Positions 35,182 through 44,470 are shown, numbered from the stretch's first letter. The stretch is DNA of 64,000 nucleotides from Microbacterium esteraromaticum (GCF_900163815.1 NZ_FUKO01000012.1:124001-188000); one strand, 5' to 3'. A program made the numbers and translations. The notes: generated by a model not told the origin, from the sequence alone.

Positions 35182-36216
35182 TCAGTCGACGACGACTCGG
35201 CGCACAGCCGGAGTCAGCCGGGTGAGGATCTCCTCGCCGACGGTGTCGATGCGCTCGGCGAGTGCTGTGGCATCCGCCTCACCGTCGGCACCCGTTCCGA
35301 ACACAATGATGCGCTGGCCGATGTGTGCACCCGGCCACGCCTCTACGGCAGTGCTCGCCCCATCGACCTCGAGGATCTCCCGCAAACCTGCTGGCGTCGC
35401 CACGCGTGCCCCGCGCAGAGTCGATGGCACACCGTGGAAGGAGCCGATGCCCAGCGTCACGCGGCCGTCATCGACGGCGTCGACCGCAGCCGTCAGCCGC
35501 GAGATCGGTGCGGTTCCCGCCAGCGCGGGCCCGTCAGCCGACCGGATGCCGTAGCAGAACGCCCCGATCCGACTCAGCGATTCCCGAAGTTCGGGTCGCC
35601 ACCATGAGGCCGCGGAAGCGGTGAGGTGCCGCACTTCGGGGCGCGCACCGGCGTCTTCAGCCCGTTGCACCGCCCACCGGAACACAGCGCGCGCAGCGTC
35701 GTCCTCCGCGTCGCTCGCCTCGGCCAAGTGACTCCAGACGCCGACGATGCGGGCGATGCCGCGCTCTTCGGCGGCTCTCGCAACCGCTACCGCCTCGTCC
35801 CACGCCTCGGGGCGGAAGCCGTTGCGGTGCAGTCCGGTATCGATCTTCAGATGCAGCCGCACGCACGAGTTCTGACGAGCTGCCCCCGCGATCACCGCGT
35901 GAAGGTACTCGAGCGAACCGATGCCGAGATCGATGCCAGCAGTGATAGCGGCATCCGCTTCCTCGTCATTCGATGGCGCCCACGCGAAGATCCGGGCGTC
36001 AGTCAGCGAGCGGATGCGCTGTGCGGTCGGCACGTCATACGCGCCGAACCAGGTGACCCCGGTTGCGGCAGCTTCCGCCGCTGCCCACTCGATCCCGTGT
36101 CCGTACGCATCGTCCTTCATGACGAGCATCAATTCCGACGGCGCGATGCGTGCGCGGACAGCAGCGATATTCGCCCGGAACGCGCCGCGCGAGATCTCCA
36201 GCACAGGCACGCTCAT
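35182..36216 (-). CDS. Alanine-racemase-like PLP-barrel protein (keeps the lysine, lacks the catalytic tyrosine)
   Basis: A 344-residue protein. The Alr N-terminal barrel is well kept: PLP lysine Lys34 in MKDDAYGHG, LKIDTGLHRNGF (Lys124, Arg131), the phosphate-side histidine in WSHLAEASD (about 165) and SRIGAFCYGIRS (about 222). The C-terminal domain is degenerate. In place of the VSYG tyrosine motif and GRxxMD there is TLGIGSFHGVP and no recognisable equivalent. In known Alr the catalytic Tyr265 comes from the partner subunit, so this protein alone should lack the second base. The ATG overlaps the upstream short paralogue by ATGA. Amino-acid specificity is unknown. Confidence 0.82.
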   Translation of the reverse strand: MSVPVLEISRGAFRANIAAVRARIAPSELMLVMKDDAYGHGIEWAAAEAAATGVTWFGAYDVPTAQRIRSLTDARIFAWAPSNDEEADAAITAGIDLGIGSLEYLHAVIAGAARQNSCVRLHLKIDTGLHRNGFRPEAWDEAVAVARAAEERGIARIVGVWSHLAEASDAEDDAARAVFRWAVQRAEDAGARPEVRHLTASAASWWRPELRESLSRIGAFCYGIRSADGPALAGTAPISRLTAAVDAVDDGRVTLGIGSFHGVPSTLRGARVATPAGLREILEVDGASTAVEAWPGAHIGQRIIVFGTGADGEADATALAERIDTVGEEILTRLTPAVRRVVVD

Positions 36217-36908
36217 GCGCTCCACTCTCGGTCTCCCTGACTTCCGATGACGACGGCCATCTCGAGCGCCGTGAGGCCGGTCACCTCTGACCACTGCGCC
36301 AATGCGCCGCGCAGCGGCCCTGCTCCGCCGAAGAAGACGACGGGAGTCCCGGCATCCACATCGCTGTCGCCGAGATCGACGACGCAGACGTCCATCGCGA
36401 TGCGCCCTACGACCGGGAAGACGCGCTCGCCGATCTGGACATCCGCATGGTTTCCCAGCGCCCGCAGGATTCCCTGCGCGTACCCGCCGGTGACCAGCGC
36501 CACTCGGCAATCCAATGCGGCACGGTGCGTGTAGCCGTAGGAGACAGCCTCGCCGGCGTGCAGTGGCTTGGTGGAGAGCACGCGCCCTTCCAGCCGCATC
36601 ACCGGGACCGAGTCCAGCAGCGCCGTGCTGTTCGGGATGCCGAACAGCTGGTGCGGGTCGATGCTTCCCCGACCGTCCGTTCTCGCCGCGATGTTGTCGG
36701 CGCCAAGGCGCGCAACATCGTCGGGTGAGTCGACGATGACCGCTTCGGCACCCGCATCCGTGACGATGCGCGCGACTTCAACCATGCCGTGGCCGAATGC
36801 CTCGTGTCGCAGATCTACGACGCCTCCGGCCGCGAGTACGGTGGCGGCATTCTGCGCGAGAGCACCGCGGGAGAGGAGCACTCGCGGTGCTGCGCTGCTT
36901 CCCACCAT
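36213..36908 (-). CDS. Alanine-racemase C-terminal-domain protein (keeps the tyrosine, lacks the PLP lysine)
   Basis: A 231-residue protein. Residues 1-80 are a shrunken remnant of the Alr barrel, where the PLP motif reads RHEAFGHG, placing Arg34 at the lysine position and Phe38 at the following tyrosine. Most of the barrel is missing. From about 105 the C-terminal domain is intact: AVSYGYTHRA with Tyr124 at the catalytic position, GGYAQG, and GRIAMDVCVVDLG. A strong AGGAGG site precedes the ATG and the stop is coupled by ATGA to the lysine-bearing paralogue, so it is expressed, not a decayed gene. I infer a heteromeric racemase. Confidence 0.82.
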   Translation of the reverse strand: MVGSSAAPRVLLSRGALAQNAATVLAAGGVVDLRHEAFGHGMVEVARIVTDAGAEAVIVDSPDDVARLGADNIAARTDGRGSIDPHQLFGIPNSTALLDSVPVMRLEGRVLSTKPLHAGEAVSYGYTHRAALDCRVALVTGGYAQGILRALGNHADVQIGERVFPVVGRIAMDVCVVDLGDSDVDAGTPVVFFGGAGPLRGALAQWSEVTGLTALEMAVVIGSQGDREWSA

Positions 36909-36922
36909 GTCGCCTCCTGACT

Positions 36923-37696
36923 TCAGAGCTGAATCGTGTTGAAGCCCTTGCCGTGCACGAGCGCTTCGATCGTGGCACGCGCACCGGCAGCGTGGCTGTC
37001 CAGCGACTCGACATTGCGGTCGAGGTCGAGCACGAGCTCACGGCGGGCCAGAACCGCAGTGAGAATCTCGCGAACAAGATTCGGGTTCAACGGGAGCAGC
37101 GGGCCCTGCACGTTCGAGGCGAAGGCGTTGCCCGCCCGTACCAGTTCGCCGCGTGCGGTCTCGCCAGCGGTGGCGGAGACGGCGAAACTGCCGCGACCGG
37201 AGACCACTCGGCCGAAGCCGAGCGTCGGGTCGGAGAAGGTCCATTCGCTCGCGTGGTCCTCGAAGCCCAGCACGGTGCCGACAGAGGTGTCGACCACGAT
37301 GTAGCCGACCTTGCGGTCACGAGTGCGCACGACGTCGAGATCGAAGACACCGAGGCCCTCGATGAGTTCCCCGTCGAGCGTCGTGATCCCGCGACTGAGC
37401 AGTTCGGCACCGGCACCGATGGCGAGCAGCGCGCCACCGCTCGCCGCGAACGCCCGGATGCTGTCGCCCCGGGCGAGCAGATCGGTGTGCACGCTGCGGA
37501 TGGCGGAAAGCGGCCCATTGCCGATGATGATGATATCGAGGCCGTCCGGCAGCTCATCCCCGATGGCCACCGGGAAGAACTCGACCGTCGCGCCCGCGTG
37601 CTCGAGACGCACTCGCAGAGCGCGGACGTTGCCTCGGTCGCCGGTGAAGCCCAGCGTCGCCGGGTAAAGCTGCGCGATGCGCACTGTGGCAGTCAT
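36923..37696 (-). CDS. gatD: GatD-like amidotransferase homologue lacking the catalytic Cys and His
   Basis: A 257-residue protein aligned end to end with GatD, the glutaminase partner of MurT that amidates D-Glu of lipid II. The nucleophile motif, normally ICGGYQ with Cys94, reads AIGAGAELL with Gly94. The histidine motif, normally LHGPLLPKNP, reads VQGPLLPLNP with Gln197. The protein has no cysteine at all. Supporting regions (LGFEDH, EGLGVFDLD) are conserved, so the fold is retained. It should not release ammonia from glutamine. It is coupled to murT by ATGA and followed after 14 bases by the racemase-like pair. Confidence 0.85.
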   Translation of the reverse strand: MTATVRIAQLYPATLGFTGDRGNVRALRVRLEHAGATVEFFPVAIGDELPDGLDIIIIGNGPLSAIRSVHTDLLARGDSIRAFAASGGALLAIGAGAELLSRGITTLDGELIEGLGVFDLDVVRTRDRKVGYIVVDTSVGTVLGFEDHASEWTFSDPTLGFGRVVSGRGSFAVSATAGETARGELVRAGNAFASNVQGPLLPLNPNLVREILTAVLARRELVLDLDRNVESLDSHAAGARATIEALVHGKGFNTIQL

Positions 37697-39012
37697 CGGC
37701 GGGCCACCTCCTGGTCGCCGTGGCCGAGAATCCGCCGGCCGATCATCATAAGCTCGTAGTTGACGAACCAGGTCTGTCGCCCCGCAGTCGTCTTCGGGAA
37801 CTCTCGCATCAGTGCGACGGCCTTCTCCATGTCAGGCTCGACAGTGCCGATGCGGACGCCCGCGTGCTCCAGTGCGAGTGCCAGCTGGTAGGCCTTCTCG
37901 CCGGTGACCACGTCGACGGATTGCAGTGCGTCGAAGTCCACGTCATAGAGCCACGAGACGTCGGGGGTTCCCTCATCGATGGCGATGAGCGAGTGCTCCG
38001 GCGTGCCATCCAGCGCGTCCAGGTTCATCTGCAGGCTCGGCGCATTCTTGAACATCACGAACTCGACCTGCTCGCCAGCGGGATCCCCGCGCAGGGGAAT
38101 CACCTCGCCGCGACCGTAGGCAGGAGCCATGCGCGCGAAGCCATCAGCCGCAGAGTCCGCGGAGAAGGCGCCGCCGAGAACATGCGAGGCCACTGCCAGG
38201 GCTGCTGCGGCATCCGCTGCATAGTGCAGGCCTCGCGCGGGCAGTCGCACCTGCGTGTCCACGCCTCCGACGTGCACATCGATGTCGCGTCCCTGCACGC
38301 TGCGCACCTCGGCGTAGGCGTCGCGGGCCTGAATACCGGCATTGCCGCTGCGGGTGTCGGCGGCATTGGCCAGGCCGTGCGCAGCCGCGGCGACGATCTC
38401 GGGGGCGACGCCGAAGAAGGTCACCGGAGCCGGCATGGCGTCGACATCGATCTTGCTCAGATAGGGGTCGTCGCGGTTGACGACGACATGCGCGTTCGCC
38501 CGCTTCGAGGCCTCGAGCATCATGTCGGCGACGCGCTCGGTCTCGTAGAACCGGTAGAGCTGGTCGACCTGCACGTTGAGCGAGAGGATGACCGCGGGCG
38601 AGAGCTGATCCGCGAGATCAGCCGCGTAGCCCTCGTCGACCTCCAGCACGGCGACATCGGCGCGGATGCGACCGGTGAGCGTGGCATCCGCCAGCAGTGC
38701 ACTGGTCACGCCCTGCGGCAGGTTCGCCCCCGTCGGGTTCGTGAACACTCTGAGCCCGTGCGCGCGCAGCACCTCGCTGATCATGTGCGTGGTCGTCGTC
38801 TTGCCGTTCGAGCCGAGAACGAAGACGACCCCGTAGCCGAACTGGTCAGCCAGCGTGGGCAGGAGCGTCGGCGCGAGACGGTTGGTGAGGTAACCGGGGA
38901 ATGCGGAGCCTCCCCCGCGCAGACGGGTCGCAAAACGTGCGAGTTTGCCCGCCAGCACCGGGAAGACGTACCGCAGGCCGGCTGAGCGGGCCTGCGGTGT
39001 CTTCGACATCAT
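37693..39012 (-). CDS. murT: MurT-like Mur ligase without the zinc ribbon
   Basis: A 439-residue Mur-ligase-family protein. The ATP site is GSNGKTTTT (67-75), followed by [10 protein letters not shown] (about 92), VLEVDEG (about 122), [21 protein letters not shown] (about 176) and the C-terminal [10 protein letters not shown]. Canonical MurT has a four-cysteine zinc ribbon in the middle domain; here that region has no cysteine, nor does the whole protein. The usual KNPAG loop reads KNAPS. MurT activates the alpha-carboxyl of D-Glu in lipid II. The ATG overlaps the sigA stop, so sigA, murT and gatD form one operon. Confidence 0.87.
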   Translation of the reverse strand: MMSKTPQARSAGLRYVFPVLAGKLARFATRLRGGGSAFPGYLTNRLAPTLLPTLADQFGYGVVFVLGSNGKTTTTHMISEVLRAHGLRVFTNPTGANLPQGVTSALLADATLTGRIRADVAVLEVDEGYAADLADQLSPAVILSLNVQVDQLYRFYETERVADMMLEASKRANAHVVVNRDDPYLSKIDVDAMPAPVTFFGVAPEIVAAAAHGLANAADTRSGNAGIQARDAYAEVRSVQGRDIDVHVGGVDTQVRLPARGLHYAADAAAALAVASHVLGGAFSADSAADGFARMAPAYGRGEVIPLRGDPAGEQVEFVMFKNAPSLQMNLDALDGTPEHSLIAIDEGTPDVSWLYDVDFDALQSVDVVTGEKAYQLALALEHAGVRIGTVEPDMEKAVALMREFPKTTAGRQTWFVNYELMMIGRRILGHGDQEVARR

Positions 39013-40349
39013 TCGAGGTAGTCCCGGAGCGACTGCGAGCGGCTCGGGTGACGCAGCTTCGCCATCGTCTTCGACTCGATCTGACGGATGCGCTCACGCG
39101 TCACACCGAAGGTGTCGCCGATCTGGTCGAGGGTCTTGGGCTGACCGTCGCCCAGGCCGAAGCGCATACGGATAACGCCCGCTTCGCGCTCCGACAGCGA
39201 GTCGAGCAGCTGCTCGAGCTGCCGCTGCAGCATCGTGAATCCGACAGCGTCTGCCGGCACGACAGCCTCGGTGTCCTCGATGAGGTCACCGAATTCGCTG
39301 TCGCCGTCCTCGCCGAGCGGCGTGTGCAGCGAGATCGGCTCGCGGCCGTACTTCTGCACCTCGACGACCTTCTCCGGCGTCATGTCGAGCTCGCGGGAGA
39401 GCTCCTCAGGCGTAGGTTCGCGACCGAGGTCCTGCAGCATCTGGCGCTGCACGCGGGCGAGCTTGTTGATGACCTCGACCATGTGCACCGGGATGCGGAT
39501 GGTGCGCGCCTGGTCAGCCATTGCGCGGGTGATCGCCTGACGGATCCACCAGGTCGCGTAGGTCGAGAACTTGAATCCCTTGGTGTAGTCGAACTTCTCG
39601 ACCGCGCGGATGAGACCGAGGTTTCCCTCCTGGATCAGATCCAGGAACTGCATGCCGCGGCCCGTGTAGCGCTTGGCGAGCGAGACGACCAGACGCAGGT
39701 TGGCACCGAGAAGGTGACTCTTCGCGCGGTGGCCATCACGGGCGACCCACTGCAGGTCGAGGCCGAGCTGCTTCGACTTCTCGGCCGCGGTCATCGACGA
39801 GAGCTTCTCTTCGGCGAACAGACCCGCCTCGATCCGCATCGCCAGTTCGACTTCCTCAGCCGCGTTCAGAAGTGCGACCTTGCCGATCTGCTTCAGGTAG
39901 TCCTTGACCGGATCGGCGGTGGCGCCGGTGATCTGCGTCGAATAGACCGGGGCATCGTCCTCATCGGCGGAGGAGATCACGATCGCGCCGGTGGGCAGCG
40001 GCTCGGTGAAGGCGGGCTTCTTGTCGCCCTCTTCTTCGTCGGCTTCGGCCGCCGCGTCTACGGCCTCTTCGTCGACTTCGGGCGCTTCGGCCTTCTTGCG
40101 GCTCGCGCGCTTCACGGGAGCCTTCTTCGCCGGAGCCTTCTTCGCGGGAGTCTTCTCGTCGACTTCGGCTTCCGCAGCGGATGCCTTCTTCGCGGGAGCC
40201 TTCTTCGCAGGCGCCTTCTTGGCCGGAGCCTTCTTGGCGGCGGTTGCAGCCTTCTCGACGACCACGTCGTCGGTCTCGGGGGTCTCGACCTCTGCAGCCG
40301 CAGTCTTCTTGGTGGTCGTCCGGGTCTTCTTGGTCGTGGCAGGAGTCAC
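39009..40349 (-). CDS. sigA: Principal RNA polymerase sigma factor SigA
   Basis: A 446-residue primary sigma factor. The N-terminal 90 residues are low-complexity, rich in PAKKA repeats and acidic stretches, as is common in actinobacterial SigA. Region 1.2 begins [11 protein letters not shown] (about 145). Region 2 includes [27 protein letters not shown] and [15 protein letters not shown]. Region 3 and region 4 ([20 protein letters not shown]) complete it. The start is GTG at 40349. It overlaps murT at its 3' end, unusually linking the housekeeping sigma factor to a cell-wall operon. Confidence 0.95.
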   Translation of the reverse strand: MTPATTKKTRTTTKKTAAAEVETPETDDVVVEKAATAAKKAPAKKAPAKKAPAKKASAAEAEVDEKTPAKKAPAKKAPVKRASRKKAEAPEVDEEAVDAAAEADEEEGDKKPAFTEPLPTGAIVISSADEDDAPVYSTQITGATADPVKDYLKQIGKVALLNAAEEVELAMRIEAGLFAEEKLSSMTAAEKSKQLGLDLQWVARDGHRAKSHLLGANLRLVVSLAKRYTGRGMQFLDLIQEGNLGLIRAVEKFDYTKGFKFSTYATWWIRQAITRAMADQARTIRIPVHMVEVINKLARVQRQMLQDLGREPTPEELSRELDMTPEKVVEVQKYGREPISLHTPLGEDGDSEFGDLIEDTEAVVPADAVGFTMLQRQLEQLLDSLSEREAGVIRMRFGLGDGQPKTLDQIGDTFGVTRERIRQIESKTMAKLRHPSRSQSLRDYLE

Positions 40350-40438
40350 GTTTCGCCTTTCACGGAGCGGTGCACGCGCTCCGGGCCATTTCGGACACTA
40401 GTAAGACCCTTGTCAAGCAGAAACGATGAAATCGCCTG

Positions 40439-40467
40439 TTGACAACGGGTCAGACGTCCATTATCAC
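40439..40467 (+). promoter_or_regulatory. Sigma-A-like sequence TTGACA, 17 bases, TATCAC
   Basis: On the plus strand a perfect -35 hexamer (40439-40444) is followed after 17 bases by TATCAC (40462-40467). No plus-strand gene lies downstream, so it would give RNA antisense to the PAC2 gene. The same bases read on the minus strand contain TGTGATAAT (40468-40460), an extended -10-like box that suits sigA. Which strand is used is not clear. Confidence 0.3.
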
Positions 40468-40514
40468 ACACCCGACAGCGTCCGGCTTACTTCTGATCGA
40501 TTCCGCGTGCCGTT

Positions 40515-41441
40515 TCAGCTGTGCTTCTCGTCGTCGCCGGGGCGGCGGGTGGCGAGATAGCGCTCCAACTCGGCGGCGAGCTCGTCGGCGCTGGGCAGAT
40601 CGCGCTCGTCGAACGCGGCGTCCTCGCCGTCTTCATCCCGACCCGCCATATAGGCGTCATAGCGGCGCTCAAGGGTGTGCACCATCTGCATCAGCTCATC
40701 ACTTCCATGCAGCTGCTCATCGACGCGCTCGAAGTACTCGTCTCGTCGCGCCTGCACGTCATCCATGCGCAGCACCAGCCCTGTGGCCAGCATGAGCTTG
40801 TCGGCTGCAGCGATCACGGTATCGGGGTAGTCGGTGTCGGCGAGGTAGTGCGGCACCAGCAGCACGAAACCGGCCACCTGCACCTCGTGCTCGACAAGTC
40901 GGTACTCCAGCAGATGTCCGACCGTTGCCGGCACTTGCGTGCGCGGGCGCCATACCGAATGCGCAGCGGCGAGTTCGCGACGGTTGCCGCTCACAGTGGT
41001 GCCCAGTGGCCGCGTGTGCGGTACTGGCATCGCGATCGAATGCACCCACGAGACCGTCGACACCTGGAAGGCATCGATGAACCCCACGACGGACTCGGTG
41101 AAGGCGTTCCACGCAAAATCGGGCTCATAGCCGGACAGCAGCAGGAACGGCTGCCCGAGCGCGTCATGCGCGAGCGACAGGTCGAGACGGGCTGGACGAT
41201 ATTCGCTCAGGTGGTCCTGGTCGAAGACGATGACCGGCCGTCGCGCACGGTAGTCGAGCAGCACATCGTTATCGAACGCGATCAGCGGCTGCGGCTCGGT
41301 GGTCGCGTACAGGTGCTCGATGAGGTTCGACACGGCGTTGCCAGCATCGGTGAAGCCAGTGAGCAGGATGACCAACGGCAATCCGGTCGGCACGTCGGGT
41401 GCGCCGGCGATCGACTCGTACAGCTCTGCAGAAGAGGGCAT
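40515..41441 (-). CDS. PAC2-family protein
   Basis: A 308-residue protein of the PAC2 (proteasome assembly chaperone-like) family, with LVILLTGFTDAGNAVSNLIEHL near the start and LLLSGYEPDFAWNAF near 105. In actinobacteria these proteins are conserved but their role is not defined. The C-terminal 60 residues are charged and probably helical. No catalytic motif is visible. A TAGCAT box 6 bases before the ATG at 41441, with no ribosome site, suggests a leaderless message. The gene is divergent from pepA. Confidence 0.87.
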   Translation of the reverse strand: MPSSAELYESIAGAPDVPTGLPLVILLTGFTDAGNAVSNLIEHLYATTEPQPLIAFDNDVLLDYRARRPVIVFDQDHLSEYRPARLDLSLAHDALGQPFLLLSGYEPDFAWNAFTESVVGFIDAFQVSTVSWVHSIAMPVPHTRPLGTTVSGNRRELAAAHSVWRPRTQVPATVGHLLEYRLVEHEVQVAGFVLLVPHYLADTDYPDTVIAAADKLMLATGLVLRMDDVQARRDEYFERVDEQLHGSDELMQMVHTLERRYDAYMAGRDEDGEDAAFDERDLPSADELAAELERYLATRRPGDDEKHS

Positions 41442-41447
41442 GCATCA

Positions 41448-41453
41448 ATGCTA
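41448..41453 (-). promoter_or_regulatory. -10 box (TAGCAT) of leaderless PAC2 gene
   Basis: TAGCAT on the minus strand is 6 bases from the ATG at 41441, with no Shine-Dalgarno sequence. Confidence 0.5.
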
Positions 41454-41541
41454 CGAGGCGCGGGGTGCGCGCGGCCTCGACGACTCAAGCTGACAGCGAA
41501 CACGAAGCGGGGCGTGTCAGCGCAAGTGCGGACGATCTCCC

Positions 41542-41547
41542 TAGGAT
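41542..41547 (+). promoter_or_regulatory. -10 box (TAGGAT) of leaderless pepA
   Basis: TAGGAT lies 6 bases before the ATG at 41554, and no ribosome site lies between. Confidence 0.55.
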
Positions 41548-41553
41548 GGAACC

Positions 41554-43029
41554 ATGACGCTTCCCGTGATCTCTCACACGACCGATCCGTTCCCAGGAAG
41601 TGCTGCAGACGCCGCAGTGCTCGTCATTCCCGATCCAGACGCCTCCACCGAGGCGCTCTCCGGCTTCGAGGGTCTCACCCAGACTCTGACAGCCATCGGG
41701 TACAAGGGCACCGCATCCGCATACACCCGTGTGCACCTGCCTGCAGTCACTTCCCTGCCTCTCGCGGTGGTGAGCGCAGGCCCATCTCCGACGGCGGAGA
41801 CGGTGCGCGATGCCGTCGCCACGGCGGTGCGCAGCCTCACCGGCTTCGCCACCGTCTCGATCGGCTTCGCCGCTGATCTGGAGCAGTTCGCAGCCGCGGC
41901 CGCAGAAGGCGCACTGCTCGGCGGTTACCGCTTCGACGACTACCGCTCCGAGAAGAAGCCCGCGCGCGCCGAGTCGCTGGTTCTGCACGCCGCCGAGCTC
42001 GCAGACGGAGCGCTCGTTCACGCCCGCGCGGTCGCTGAGGGCATCGCCCTGGTGAAGGATCTCGTCTCCACACCGGCCGAATGGCAGAGCCCCGAGCAGC
42101 TGGCGCAGAGCGCCATCGATGCTGTCGCCGAGCTGCCGATCGAGGTCGAGGTGTTCGACGAGGAGCAGCTGGAAGAGCAGGGCTTCGGCGGAATCATCGG
42201 CGTCGGCCGCGGTTCCGACCGTCCGCCGCGCCTCGTGCGGCTCAGCTACTCCCCCGCGGATGCCGCGCGACACATCGCGCTGGTCGGCAAGGGCATCACG
42301 TTCGACACCGGTGGCCTCTCGCTCAAGCCGGCTGCCGGCATGGTCGGGATGAAGTTCGATATGGCAGGCTCGGCGACCATCCTCGCCGCGATCCGTGCCA
42401 TCGCCGCCCTCGAGCTGCCGGTGCGCGTGACGGCCTGGATGTGCATCGCCGACAACATGCCGTCCGGTCGGGCGACGCGCCCGGGAGATGTCCTGCGGAT
42501 GCTGGATGGCCAGACCGTCGAGGTGCTCAACACCGACGCCGAGGGACGCCTGGTCCTCGCGGACGGCCTCGTCGCCGCCAGCCGGGAGAACCCCGATGTG
42601 ATCATCGATGTCGCCACCCTCACCGGCGCGATCATCGTCGCGCTCGGCATGCGCCACACCGGCGTCATGGGCGACGATTCCGCCGTCGCCGAGTACCTGG
42701 CTGCAGCGAAGTCCGTCGATGAGCTCGCGTGGTCGCTTCCGCTGCCGGAGTTCATGGAGGAGACGCTGGACTCGCAGATCGCCGACATGATCAACGCGAA
42801 CATGAGCGATCGCTCCGGGGGCTCGATGTTCGCCGGTCTGTTCCTGCAGCGCTTCATCGGGCGCGTCTCGGATGCCGCCGATGCACCGCGCATCCCGTGG
42901 GTGCACCTCGACATCGCCGGGTCGGCCGAGCACAAGGGATCGTCGTACGGATTCACCGAGAAGGGCGCGACCGGCGCGACCGTCCGTTCTCTCATCGCCT
43001 TCGCGCAGGCATCAGTCAAGGAGGCCTGA
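41554..43029 (+). CDS. pepA: Leucyl aminopeptidase (M17)
   Basis: A 491-residue M17 aminopeptidase. The metal-binding and catalytic motifs are present: VGKGITFDTGGLSLKP (about 247-262), a Lys and Asp in MKFDMAGSA, and the signature NTDAEGRLVLADGL (about 329). It removes N-terminal residues from peptides in the cytoplasm and forms hexamers in known cases. The stop overlaps the lpd start by one base (TGATG), so it is translationally coupled to the dehydrogenase, a conserved order in Microbacteriaceae. Confidence 0.95.
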   Translation: MTLPVISHTTDPFPGSAADAAVLVIPDPDASTEALSGFEGLTQTLTAIGYKGTASAYTRVHLPAVTSLPLAVVSAGPSPTAETVRDAVATAVRSLTGFATVSIGFAADLEQFAAAAAEGALLGGYRFDDYRSEKKPARAESLVLHAAELADGALVHARAVAEGIALVKDLVSTPAEWQSPEQLAQSAIDAVAELPIEVEVFDEEQLEEQGFGGIIGVGRGSDRPPRLVRLSYSPADAARHIALVGKGITFDTGGLSLKPAAGMVGMKFDMAGSATILAAIRAIAALELPVRVTAWMCIADNMPSGRATRPGDVLRMLDGQTVEVLNTDAEGRLVLADGLVAASRENPDVIIDVATLTGAIIVALGMRHTGVMGDDSAVAEYLAAAKSVDELAWSLPLPEFMEETLDSQIADMINANMSDRSGGSMFAGLFLQRFIGRVSDAADAPRIPWVHLDIAGSAEHKGSSYGFTEKGATGATVRSLIAFAQASVKEA

Positions 43030-44402
43030 TGGCCGTTCACGAGTTCGACCTCGTCATTCTCGGCGGTGGCAGCGGCGGTTATGCGGCCGCGATCCGAGCC
43101 AGCGAGCTGGGCAAGAAGGTGGTGCTGATCGAGAAGGACAAGGTCGGCGGCACCTGTCTGCATCGCGGGTGCATTCCGACGAAGGCGCTGCTGCACGCAG
43201 CCGAAGTCGCCGATCACGTGCGCTCGGCGGCATCCGTCGGCGTGACCGCAACGCTGGAAGCCATCGACGCAGCGGGCGTGCGCTCCTACCGCGAGGGCAT
43301 CGTCGCCAAGAAGTTCAAGGGTCTGGAAGGGCTGCTCAAAGCTCGTGGCATCACGGTCGTCGCGGGCGAGGGGCGCCTCGCCGCGAATCGCTCCGTGACG
43401 GTCGGCGACGATCGCTACGTCGGCGCCGATGTGGTGCTCGCCACCGGCTCATACAGCCGCTCACTGCCCGGGCTCGAGATCGGCGGTCGGATCATCGCCA
43501 GCGAGCAGGCGCTCGCGCTGGATGAGATCCCCTCCAGCGTCGTGATCCTCGGCGGCGGCGTTATCGGTGTCGAGTTCGCCAGCGTCTGGCGCTCGTTCGG
43601 CGCCGAAGTCACCATCGTCGAAGCACTGCCGCACCTGGTGCCCAACGAGGACATCGCGCTGAGCAAGGGCCTGGAGCGCGCCTTCCGCCGCCGCGGCATC
43701 AAGTACTCCCTCGGCACGCGCTTCCAGAAGGCCGAGCAGGACGACAGCCAGGTGACGGTCACGCTCGAAGACGGCAAGAGCTTCTCGGCGGACTATCTTC
43801 TGGTCGCTGTCGGGCGAGGCCCCGCAACGGCCGATCTCGGCTTCGAAGAGGCCGGCGTCTCGCTCGACCGCGGGTTCGTGACAGTCGATGATCAGCTGCG
43901 CACCGGCGTGCCGGGACTGTGGGCCGTCGGCGACATCGTTGCCGGCCTGCAGCTCGCGCACCGTGGTTTCCTGCAGGGCATCGCGGTTGCAGAGCGGATC
44001 GCCGGGATGCAGGTTCCGGCACTGCCGGAGTCGCAGATTCCACGCGTGACCTACTGCAGTCCGGAGGTGGCATCCGTCGGCATCACGGAGGAAGCCGCCA
44101 TCGCCGAATACGGTGCGGACGCCGTCGTCGCGTACGACTACAACCTCGCCGGCAACGGCAAGAGCGAGATCATCGGCACCGGCGGAACGGTGAAGGTCGT
44201 CCGTCAGAAGGATGGCCCTGTCGTCGGCGTGCACCTGCTCGGCGACCGGGTGGGCGAGCTGATCACCGAGGGACAGCTCGCGGTGGCCTGGGAAGCACAT
44301 CCCGAGGACATCGCGCCGCTCATTCACGCGCACCCCACACAGAGCGAGGCACTGGGCGAGGTTTTCCTCGCACTGGCCGGAAAACCGCTCCACGCACTCT
44401 GA
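43029..44402 (+). CDS. lpdA: Dihydrolipoyl dehydrogenase (E3)
   Basis: A 457-residue flavoprotein disulfide reductase. The FAD site is [14 protein letters not shown] (8-21), and the redox pair Cys43/Cys48 is in [14 protein letters not shown]. The NAD-binding motif [12 protein letters not shown] lies near 172-183, and the C-terminal His-Glu pair is in [12 protein letters not shown]. It reoxidises dihydrolipoamide on the E2 encoded just downstream. A longer in-frame reading from 42729 overlaps pepA and is rejected. The ATG overlaps the pepA stop. Confidence 0.95.
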   Translation: MAVHEFDLVILGGGSGGYAAAIRASELGKKVVLIEKDKVGGTCLHRGCIPTKALLHAAEVADHVRSAASVGVTATLEAIDAAGVRSYREGIVAKKFKGLEGLLKARGITVVAGEGRLAANRSVTVGDDRYVGADVVLATGSYSRSLPGLEIGGRIIASEQALALDEIPSSVVILGGGVIGVEFASVWRSFGAEVTIVEALPHLVPNEDIALSKGLERAFRRRGIKYSLGTRFQKAEQDDSQVTVTLEDGKSFSADYLLVAVGRGPATADLGFEEAGVSLDRGFVTVDDQLRTGVPGLWAVGDIVAGLQLAHRGFLQGIAVAERIAGMQVPALPESQIPRVTYCSPEVASVGITEEAAIAEYGADAVVAYDYNLAGNGKSEIIGTGGTVKVVRQKDGPVVGVHLLGDRVGELITEGQLAVAWEAHPEDIAPLIHAHPTQSEALGEVFLALAGKPLHAL

Positions 44403-44470
44403 ACCGCACCAACCGGGCGCCCAGGTCACTAAGCTTGATGGCGTCACAGATTTCTGAAGGAGACTCCGTC

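Noticed and set aside
36213..36908. Short alanine racemase as a frameshifted fragment of the neighbour
   Set aside because: It has its own strong ribosome site, its own intact C-terminal domain, and the neighbour is a separate near-full-length protein. The two overlap by ATGA, so they are not halves of one broken gene.
36923..37696. Sequencing error as the reason for missing GatD catalytic residues
   Set aside because: Two separate substitutions in a fully open, well-conserved frame, with no cysteine anywhere and parallel loss in MurT, are not explained by a base error.
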